Shown piece by piece: positions 10,036 to 17,417 of a stretch of DNA of 64,000 nt. The stretch's first letter is position 1; each line of letters begins with the position of its first letter. A model generated the notes under the pieces. It saw only the letters and a list, made by a program, of their open reading frames with translations, ran no database searches and was not told the origin of the DNA. The stretch is from an uncultured Porphyromonadaceae bacterium (GTDB lineage Bacteria; Bacteroidota; Bacteroidia; Bacteroidales; Muribaculaceae), in assembly GCA_902491625.1 (NCBI GenBank), contig CABUIO010000001.1, positions 124,001 through 188,000 on the forward strand. Direction: 5' to 3'. Made by a program: the position numbers and the translations under genes.

Positions 10036-11670
10036 TCAGCGGTCGATGTCAGGGATCACGAAGTCGAGTGCCGCACCAATGGTGATAAGGTCGGCGATCA
10101 TGTTGCCGCGACAAGTGAGATCCATCACTCCGACAAGGTTGAAGCAAGGACTCTGGAAGTGCATGCGGTAGGGATTTTTCTCGCCTGTGCTCTCGATATA
10201 AACACCGAACGCGCCACGGCTCGCCTCGACCTGCTGATACCAGCGGCCTGCGGGCAACTTGACGATGCGGGGCACCTGAGCGCGGATCTCCCCCTCGGGA
10301 ATATTGTCCACGAGTTGCTCAAGAATCCTGACGCTCTCCTCGATCTCACGCAGACGCACCATGAATCGGGCATAGCTGTCGCAGCCGTCGGAGAGGACCT
10401 CGTCAAACTCAAGCTCGGGATATATTGAATAAGGCACCTTCTTGCGGATGTCGCAACTCCAGTTGCTGCCGCGTCCGGAAGGGCCGGTGATGTCGTAATT
10501 GATAGCGTCCTCCTTGGAGAGCATACCCACGCCGACCATACGGTTCTTCGCTATGACATTTCCGGAGAACACCTTGTGATATTCCTCAAGACGCTTAGGC
10601 ATATCCTCGCAGAGAGCCTTCACATCCTTTTGGAAATCAGGATGCAGGTCGGCGATAACACCGCCGATCACATTGTAGTTGAGCGACATACGCGCGCCGC
10701 AGGTCTTCTCGAAGATGTCAAGCACTTTCTCGCGCTCGCGGAATCCGTAGAAGAAGCATGTCGTGGCACCAAGATCCATGGTCGTACAACCGAATGAAAG
10801 GAGATGCGAGGAGATTCGCATCAGCTCATCCATCATCACGCGGATCACTTTCGCGCGAGGCGGAACCTCCAGACCGAGAGCCTTCTCGATGCACATGCAG
10901 AGGCAGTGGCGGTTCATGTGGGCGCTCATGTAGTCCATTCGGTCGGTGAAATGAAGCGTCTGGGGATAAGTGAGACTTTCTGTCAGCTTCTCTATGCCGC
11001 GGTGGATATATCCGCTGACGACATCGACTTTCTTGACAGTCTCGCCATCGATCGACGCACGAAAACGCATCACACCGTGGGTGGACGGGTGCTGCGGGCC
11101 GACGTTCACGACATAATCGTCGGAGTCGAACACCTTACCTTTCACCTCCTTGACGCTGCCGTCAGGCTGCTCCTGATAAGAAACTGTGTCGTCCTCGTTC
11201 TCCTCGTCCTCCATGCGCATCGGATTAAGGTCAGGATTGGCGTCGTAGTCCTTACGGAGAGGGAAGCCGACCCAGTCGTTGCGCAAGAAGAAGCGGCGCA
11301 TGTCGGGATGATTGATGAACTTGATGCCGTAGAAATCATAGACCTCACGTTCCTGAAAGAGTGCGACCTTCCAGAGATCGCTCACACTGTGGAGCATGGG
11401 ATTTTCGCGATCGGAAGTCTCGACACGCACGCTGATCATAGACCAGTCGTGGGAAGTGGAGGTGAGATAATACACTACTCCAAGAGTCTCTTTCCAATCC
11501 ATGCCGACGACGGCGGTAAGAACGTCGAAGTCAAACTCGGGATTCTCCTTAAGCTCCTTGGCGAGGGAATGCCATTCCTTGTCGTCGATGATGACAAGAG
11601 GCAGCTCGCCGGTAGTGTCAAATTGTGCCGAAGGAAACAAGGCACTTATTTTTTCCTGTATATTCTCCAT
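10036..11670 (-). CDS. nuoCD: NADH-quinone oxidoreductase subunit C/D fusion
   Basis: A 544-residue fusion of the 30-kDa (NuoC, about residues 1-160, ending with EREVYDFYGIKFINHPDMRR) and 49-kDa (NuoD, about 190-544) subunits. NuoD marks include GPQHPSTHGVMRF, YIHRGIEKL and GPSGRGSN. A charged linker of about 25 residues joins them. The peripheral-arm core passes electrons from the Fe-S chain to quinone. No nuoE, nuoF or nuoG lies between nuoD and nuoH, as is usual for Bacteroidetes complex I, which has no NADH module. Confidence 0.97.
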   Translation of the reverse strand: MENIQEKISALFPSAQFDTTGELPLVIIDDKEWHSLAKELKENPEFDFDVLTAVVGMDWKETLGVVYYLTSTSHDWSMISVRVETSDRENPMLHSVSDLWKVALFQEREVYDFYGIKFINHPDMRRFFLRNDWVGFPLRKDYDANPDLNPMRMEDEENEDDTVSYQEQPDGSVKEVKGKVFDSDDYVVNVGPQHPSTHGVMRFRASIDGETVKKVDVVSGYIHRGIEKLTESLTYPQTLHFTDRMDYMSAHMNRHCLCMCIEKALGLEVPPRAKVIRVMMDELMRISSHLLSFGCTTMDLGATTCFFYGFREREKVLDIFEKTCGARMSLNYNVIGGVIADLHPDFQKDVKALCEDMPKRLEEYHKVFSGNVIAKNRMVGVGMLSKEDAINYDITGPSGRGSNWSCDIRKKVPYSIYPELEFDEVLSDGCDSYARFMVRLREIEESVRILEQLVDNIPEGEIRAQVPRIVKLPAGRWYQQVEASRGAFGVYIESTGEKNPYRMHFQSPCFNLVGVMDLTCRGNMIADLITIGAALDFVIPDIDR

Positions 11671-11732
11671 TTACGGGATCAGTGTTTCTGCTTTAAAAAT
11701 GGTCTGACGTTAAACGCTCTCGGACGCAAGGG

Positions 11733-12350
11733 TCAGTACTGCCCTACCTCACCGGCGTTTTTGGCGAAAAACTCCTCGATCTTCTCCTTGCGGTTCGCTC
11801 CACCGAAGAATTTCTGCACCTTGATCTTGCGTTGAAGCTGCATCAGGGCGTAGAACATGGCTTCCGGACGCGGAGGACATCCCGGCACATAAACATCGAC
11901 AGGAAGAATCTTGTCGACACCGTTGACCACACAATAGGAATTCTTAAAAGGTCCGCCCGAGACAGCGCAGCCGCCGCAGGCAATCACATAGCGAGGTTCA
12001 GCCAACTGCTCGTAGAGACGGCGGAGCACCGGAGCCATGCGATAGACGATCGTGCCCTGCACCATTATATAGTCGGCCTGACGAGGCGAGTTGCGTGCAA
12101 CCTCGGCACCATAGCGTGCCATGTCGTAGCGCGCGGCGCCCAGACACATGAACTCGATAGCGCAACAGCTCGTGCCGAAGCAGAGAGGCCATAGCGAATT
12201 GGCACGTCCCCAGTTGATAAGCTGATCAAGCTTTCCGACCACAACATTTGCGCCGGTAGCGTTCAGCTCGTCGACAAGTTTGTCGATATATTCGTTGTCT
12301 TTGAAGTCCTCATACTTCATCGACTTGATTTTCGGTTTGCTTACTGCCAT
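11733..12350 (-). CDS. nuoB: NADH-quinone oxidoreductase subunit B
   Basis: A 205-residue subunit that holds the terminal Fe-S cluster N2. The tandem cysteines in [12 protein letters not shown], the third in [13 protein letters not shown] and the fourth in [10 protein letters not shown] are all present. The ATG at 12,350 is chosen because the protein then starts [16 protein letters not shown] and overlaps the nuoA end by 10 bases; a longer reading frame of 37 more codons lies entirely inside nuoA and is not convincing. Confidence 0.96.
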   Translation of the reverse strand: MAVSKPKIKSMKYEDFKDNEYIDKLVDELNATGANVVVGKLDQLINWGRANSLWPLCFGTSCCAIEFMCLGAARYDMARYGAEVARNSPRQADYIMVQGTIVYRMAPVLRRLYEQLAEPRYVIACGGCAVSGGPFKNSYCVVNGVDKILPVDVYVPGCPPRPEAMFYALMQLQRKIKVQKFFGGANRKEKIEEFFAKNAGEVGQY

Positions 12351-12739
12351 TTCAAAGCTCCTTTCCGCCATGCGTATGCAAGGCCCAAGATTAGAATAAA
12401 GAGGAACACTCCGATGCTGACAAGCCCCATGGCGCCAAGCGATTTGCAGATCACAGCCCACGGATAAAGAAACACCGTCTCGACATCGAACATAAGGAAG
12501 AGAATAGCGAAGAGATAGTAGCCGACCTTAAACTGGATCATTGACTTTCCGCGTGTCGGGATACCGCACTCGTAGGGATCGCCTTTCTTCACGCTATAAG
12601 AGCGGGGACCGATAAGCTTGGCCGCCATAAGAGCCGCAAAAACCAGAAAAAGACCGGCAATCGCGGCTGTCAGCGCAAGCTCACCGTTGGTGACAGTATA
12701 TGTGTCGCTTAAAAGTAGACTCATATAAGTTGCTATCAA
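12341..12739 (-). CDS. nuoA: NADH-quinone oxidoreductase subunit A
   Basis: A 132-residue protein with three membrane helices. The family block [14 protein letters not shown], followed by [26 protein letters not shown], is clear. It is the promoter-proximal gene of the respiratory cluster and overlaps nuoB by 10 bases. A good promoter is located about 60 bases upstream. Confidence 0.96.
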   Translation of the reverse strand: MIATYMSLLLSDTYTVTNGELALTAAIAGLFLVFAALMAAKLIGPRSYSVKKGDPYECGIPTRGKSMIQFKVGYYLFAILFLMFDVETVFLYPWAVICKSLGAMGLVSIGVFLFILILGLAYAWRKGALKWQ

Positions 12740-12801
12740 TTAAAAAATTATTGCATTTACAAGGTTAGATTCCGGAGCCACGCAAAGGCTCGAAACCGAC
12801 G

Positions 12802-12833
12802 CAAAGTTAAGCAATTATTCTCAACCGACAAAA
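12802..12833 (-). promoter_or_regulatory. Promoter of the nuo-atp cluster
   Basis: On the minus strand a -33 TTTTG (12,829-12,833) is followed after 19 bases by TAACTTTG (12,802-12,809), matching the Bacteroidetes vegetative promoter TTTG/TAnnTTTG. The expected transcription start is near 12,795, giving a leader of about 56 bases before nuoA. Confidence 0.7.
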
Positions 12834-12932
12834 TAGCGCGTTATGATTTTTTCACATTTTTTGCCCGGCTGTCCCCGCCTGCCCCCGATGAAACGCGACA
12901 GGCAACTGTTTTTGACAGAGAGGTTGGGTGGC

Positions 12933-13808
12933 TCAACGTCCCGAGGCATCGTAGCTGTAGCGCACAGCGTTGTCTCCTGCGTAGACCACCTCGACCGGAA
13001 GATTCAGATGGTTGTAGGTTATGGAGGTTATCCCCTTGTTGAGATCCGAGGTCATGTTTCCGTTGAGGTCGTAGGTGTATTCCGTGTTCTTGTCGATGCC
13101 GTCGAAGAAATCCGTCGCACCGCTGACAGCGGGATCAGGGACGGCGTCGGAGACCTTTTGCAGCATCGGGCCGTCGTAGAACAGCTCGAGGTCGTCCACA
13201 AGGTTGAACTTGTGGGGCCTGACGGTGCTGTGCGGCATGGTGCCGCTGCCGTAGGTGGTTCCGGTGAATCCCTTGCGTTTAAGGGTCAGGAGATTGCCCG
13301 AGGGGGAGTAGGTGTACACCTCCGAGTAGTCGGGGGATTCGAACACCTCCATGTCGTTGGCTGCCAGGTGCACTCCGGAGCAGCGTGAGAGCTCGGAGTA
13401 TGAGGCTTCGACGAGCCGCGCCCCGCTGTAGCGGTAGTCCCAGAGCCCCGAGAGGGAACGCTCCTGCACCGGGAGCACCGCCTCACCGCTGATGTCAGCC
13501 TCCGTCATGGAGAAGGCCTGTCCTGAGACGAGACCGTTGAGATAGCCCTTGGTGCCGTCGGAGCGCGTCTCGTAGAAGAGCGTCTGCGAGAAAGAGGGAT
13601 TGGAGACGGACTGCAGCTCTCCTGTGGGTGTGTAGCCGATAGCGGTGACCACTGTGCCGTCCAGCGCGCTTGTGAGCGAGGGGCGCCGCAGCAGATCGTA
13701 CCGCGTGGCGAGGATCTCCGCCTCCTCACCGCCGTCGACGCTCATCCTTACCGACACCGGCTGTATATAGTAAACTACAGGGATAAAATTTAATGGACGC
13801 ATAATCAA
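12933..13808 (-). pseudogene. RHS/YD-repeat core fragment, upstream half (orphan)
   Basis: About 290 codons of RHS-type tyrosine-aspartate repeat sequence (YSPSGNLLTLKRKGF, TEYTYDLNGNMTSDLNKG, NHLNLPVEVVYAGDNAVR). It stops with TGA directly after YSYDASGR, a position where RHS proteins normally continue. It has no signal peptide; its first codons (TTG or ATG at 13,808 or 13,802) directly follow, in frame, the stop of the lipoprotein gene. GC-rich, unlike the lipoprotein gene next door. It reads as the segment that should precede the RHS piece at 14,897-16,250, but lies after it in transcription order. Probably not functional alone. Confidence 0.7.
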
Positions 13809-14888
13809 TTAGTCTCCATCATTTGGGTAATTGTTTGTATTGAAGACACAGTACACTTCATTTTTCTTTAAGTCAACAGTTATTGTAAACGCTCTTTTTC
13901 TCCAAGGATCACAATTTAAATTAGGAGGACAGTTACCTTTAATAAAATATATACCGATCGACTTAGTGTCGTTGTCAATATAGTTTGGTGTATAAAATCT
14001 CCAATAATCAGATAGATTGATGTTTTGTTTGTTGAAATATTTGGAAAGTTCTTTTTTTATAATTTTTTCTGACTCGATAATATCATTATCTGTAATGTGC
14101 AAATTTTGTTTATCAGAATCTTCTATTTCTTCTGAGAACGGATGATCGTATTGTTTTATGTCGATAAATCCTTTGTATTTCTTTAATAAAATCTTAGGAT
14201 ATCCTTCTGGAAGATCCGAGTAAGAAATGGAATTGTTTTTTGTATCCTTACAACTGTCATTTTCAAGAAGATGATTGGTGTAATCTTTAATTACATCAAA
14301 GAGGGGGGATGATTGTTCATGAGTACTTTTCTGATGGTTTCCGTCATATTGAAATTCACCAACCATATCGATATAGACCTTTATTATTCTCATTGAATCG
14401 AGGTTAATATTGACTGAAATAGAACATGGCCCCATGTCTGTTATATCGGGTATTTCTGATAATTCTGAGACCATGTTTTCTTTTCCGCAGTTTAAGATCA
14501 CTCTCATGGTTCGGTTATAATTAGAATCCCGGTCGATAGGGTAATAAATCCTCCAATATTCTGAAATTTTAGAGTCCAGAATATCGTTGAAATTGTTTTT
14601 AAAAAAAATGGATATAAGTTTCTCTACTTTACTAATGTCTTTTATTGATGTATGCTGAATTGAATCAGACGGTACTTTCCAGTATTTTGTGCCAAAAGAG
14701 CTATATTCGACTGGTATAATAAAACCTTTATTATCCCCATACTCAATCATGTTAAATCTATATGGTTTAGAATTTACTGATATTATCACATTGTCCGGAT
14801 TAGAACACGCTGATAAAGTACATAGTAAAATTACAATTCCTATGCCTGACATCAGTATATTACAGTAGTTAAATTTGGTTTTAATCAT
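13809..14888 (-). CDS. Lipoprotein with internal duplication, probable immunity protein for the RHS toxin
   Basis: A 359-residue protein with a signal peptide and lipobox (LLCTLSAC, Cys28), so it is probably membrane-anchored outside the cytoplasm. It contains two related halves: HTSIKDISKVEKL...SEYWRIYYP (about 79-117) then a beta-rich block, and HITDNDIIESEKI...SDYWRFYTP (about 244-281) then a similar block. The gene is AT-rich, matching the adjacent toxin tip and unlike the flanking RHS pieces. It lies eight bases after the toxin stop, the usual place for an immunity gene. Immunity function is inference from position; no family was recognised. Confidence 0.75.
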   Translation of the reverse strand: MIKTKFNYCNILMSGIGIVILLCTLSACSNPDNVIISVNSKPYRFNMIEYGDNKGFIIPVEYSSFGTKYWKVPSDSIQHTSIKDISKVEKLISIFFKNNFNDILDSKISEYWRIYYPIDRDSNYNRTMRVILNCGKENMVSELSEIPDITDMGPCSISVNINLDSMRIIKVYIDMVGEFQYDGNHQKSTHEQSSPLFDVIKDYTNHLLENDSCKDTKNNSISYSDLPEGYPKILLKKYKGFIDIKQYDHPFSEEIEDSDKQNLHITDNDIIESEKIIKKELSKYFNKQNINLSDYWRFYTPNYIDNDTKSIGIYFIKGNCPPNLNCDPWRKRAFTITVDLKKNEVYCVFNTNNYPNDGD

Positions 14889-14896
14889 TTTATTCT

Positions 14897-16250
14897 CTAT
14901 CGGGGGTAAAATATAGGTTTTCTATCACGGGTAATCATTGGTTGATCATTCGAAATGGGATGGGGGCGAAGTCGTGTTATAGAGTAATAGAGACGCAATG
15001 GGATTCCTAATTCACTTCGCACCATATTTTCTCTGTACACAGCTCTCCATTCAGATTTAGGCAAACCTCTATAATTGGGATCGTAACTATCATTTCCACG
15101 CAAAGCATTTCTAGGGAATGACGTTCCTCTATTGCTGTCAATGGCATGACCAAATTCATGAGCTAATGCAATAAATGCATCACCATAAGTTGAGCCCCTC
15201 TCATCTATACCTAAAATACGTTCCTTAGGGTTCCAGTAAATGGTTCCACCCGAGCCGCCCTCAACTCTAAGATCTCCCATAGCATTCATAGCTTCGTCAT
15301 TCATACCATACGACTTTGCAAAATTACTTGGATAAAATGCTGATTGATCATTATCCTTTCTGTTGGTAGATTTCTTAATAGTAAATTCATTATCGGATTC
15401 TGTAAGTTCTGTAATCATTTCGGCTCCTGTTTGGGATTCCATGATCATTCCCATAGCGTTGACAACTTCCTTTACGAACTTGTCATCATAATCTTCACAA
15501 ACATTTTTGTATTCGCTGTCATAATATAGCTTATTATCTTTGTAATACAAATCTATTTTGTTCCCGGAAATTTTGATTGTCATTCCGGTGGGGTCGGTGA
15601 GGGAGATCGGGTTTGCGGCGCAGTATAGGTAGGAGTTGAGCGAGGGATACTTGCCCTGCAGGGGATCTTGGGATGTGAAGCGTCCGAGCTGGGGGTCGTA
15701 CTGGCGCGCGTGGAAGTCGTAGAGCATCAGTCCGCCGGTGCGGTCCAGTTCCTTTCCGCTGTAGAGGTAGCGTTCCTCCCCCTGCCAGTCCGCCAGCGGA
15801 AGTCCGTAGGGTGAGTATGCCGTCAGGTTGGCGTAGCGCAGCCTCGGTTTCTGCGGCTCCACGATTCCGCCGCCGATCGTGCCGCCCCCCAATTCCGATG
15901 ACGCCACCCGAGCCGATCGTGCCGCCCGCACCTCCGAGGTCTCCGACAAGATCTCCGGTTCCCGCCGTTCCGAAGCCGCCGACGAGGTCGGTCGATGCAG
16001 AAGGTGTGGCGTAGCTCTTTGTCAGCGTCGAGCACAGATTGCCCTGATGGTCGTTGACAGTCGCCGTGTAGCTGCCGCCGGGACTGTACCATCCGCTCTC
16101 CGTCAGGATACGTTCAAGCTCTCCGTCGGCATACAGGTAGCTGCCGCAGTAATCGCGCCGTGACCGTACCAGAAAAGTCTTTACGCGCTTCACCCTCGAC
16201 GGCGCCTGTGCGGCCGCAATACCGGAATAATGTGGAGAGTAGGTCTTCAT
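14897..16250 (-). pseudogene. RHS core fragment with M91-type metallopeptidase toxin tip (frameshifted)
   Basis: The piece starts near an ATG at 16,250 and encodes RHS core sequence (DYCGSYLYADGELERILTE, then after a frameshift YSGKELDRTGG, LYDFHARQYDPQLGRFTSQD). The RHS boundary motif ANPISLTDPTG is followed by a ~210-residue toxin domain with the zinc site LAHEFGHAID and a downstream EWRAVYRENMVRSELGIPLR, where a later Glu is the probable third ligand, as in the M91 effector-peptidase family. The two reading frames are joined across a run of six G (15,885-15,890, C on the plus strand); with five the frame would be continuous. The DNA turns AT-rich just after the boundary motif, typical of swapped toxin tips. 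The N-terminal RHS part is missing. Confidence 0.75.
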
Positions 16251-16437
16251 GAGGGTCTGGGCATTGATTTGGAGCTGCAAGTTAGGGAAGATTTTTGAGA
16301 AAGACAAATTATTTCAGGATGAATCCGCAAAATCATGCCGTAAAACAGTTTTTTGTGTTTTTTTGAGGACAAAAGCGCATCCGAGGGCATTTCAAAAATG
16401 CCCAAAACGCCGCTGGCAGATGTAATTATAGCAAAAT

Positions 16438-16460
16438 ACCCCATGCCGACGGCATGGGGT
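16438..16460 (-). terminator. Hairpin terminator after the lipoprotein gene
   Basis: A perfect 10-base stem (ACCCCATGCC / GGCATGGGGT) with a 3-base loop lies about 40 bases after the stop of the lipoprotein gene. On the minus strand it is followed by ATTTTG, a short T tract, consistent with intrinsic termination. Confidence 0.65.
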
Positions 16461-16502
16461 TATAAGGGATCATCGGCTTCGCCGGGGTATGTAATGTGAT
16501 TT

Positions 16503-17387
16503 TTACTGGACGATGTAGGTGCCGACGCATGTGCCGGAGTAGATGCCGGCTACGCGGTAGTTGATGGAGGCGATACTGAGGTTGTCGCTTGTGGGCACGA
16601 GGCGGAATTCGTTGAAGGTGAAGCGCTGGTTGGGTACCCATTCGCTGCCCTCAAGAACTTCGGGTGTGATGTCGGTGCCTGTGACTGTGTAGCCGGAGGA
16701 GCGGTCGGCCTTGAGAGCGAGGTTGCGCAGACGAAGGATGCGGATGTTGGGGGCGGCTTCGGCGAATTTGGCATTGTAGATCGTGACGGACGCTTTGCCA
16801 TTGGCGATGTCGAGGTTGAGCTGATAGACAATGCCGGCATTGGTGTAGGGATTCTCGCCGTTGATGAGGGTGGTGGTCTTTCCGGCGAAAGCCATCTCGT
16901 TCTGTATGGTCTTGAGGACGTAGCTGCTGCCGATGTTGAGGGTCATCACGGAGATTGGCACCTGATTGATGTTGTCAATCTTTCCTGTCGACTTGTTGTA
17001 GGCGTAGTACTGTGAGGTGAGACGCGCGTGCATACGCAGGGTGAGTCCGTCCTTGTCGGTGAATGGCATCGGCTCTACGATGGTGGTGAACTGGTTGCCG
17101 GTGATGCCTGTGGCGGGGGACTCGAAGGAGAACGCAGTGCCGTCGGGGAGCGTGATGGCTTTCATGCTGCGCACGCTGACTTTGCCGTCGTTCATCGACT
17201 GCGAGTAACGGAGCGTGTAGTCGGTCAGGAAAACAGGCTCGTCGTTGGCCGACAAGGGGATGAGGACAGCCGACGAACTTGTCTGGATGTTGACTGAGTC
17301 GGTGGGCCAGTCGTTCTTGTTGTTGTCGTCGCATGAGCTGAACGCGAGGGCGAGCAGTGCGAGAGAGCTTAAAAGAATCTTTTTCAT
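16503..17387 (-). CDS. Lipoprotein of unknown function, partner of a TonB-dependent receptor
   Basis: A 294-residue protein with a lipoprotein signal (LALAFSSC, Cys19) followed by a charged linker DDNNKNDW. The rest is beta-rich, in two parts: about 35-165 and 170-294, the latter with a lipocalin-like strand pattern. No SusD, HmuY or peptidase motif was recognised. It begins 30 bases after the TonB-dependent receptor stop on the same strand, so the two are probably co-transcribed and the lipoprotein may capture or hold the receptor's ligand. Function is inference from context. Confidence 0.8.
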   Translation of the reverse strand: MKKILLSSLALLALAFSSCDDNNKNDWPTDSVNIQTSSSAVLIPLSANDEPVFLTDYTLRYSQSMNDGKVSVRSMKAITLPDGTAFSFESPATGITGNQFTTIVEPMPFTDKDGLTLRMHARLTSQYYAYNKSTGKIDNINQVPISVMTLNIGSSYVLKTIQNEMAFAGKTTTLINGENPYTNAGIVYQLNLDIANGKASVTIYNAKFAEAAPNIRILRLRNLALKADRSSGYTVTGTDITPEVLEGSEWVPNQRFTFNEFRLVPTSDNLSIASINYRVAGIYSGTCVGTYIVQ

Positions 17388-17417
17388 ATCTTGTAATTAT
17401 TATTTGAGATTGCTTGG

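Noticed and set aside
11733..12461. A longer nuoB with 37 extra N-terminal residues
   Set aside because: The extension is read from inside nuoA in another frame; the ATG at 12,350 gives the standard N terminus.
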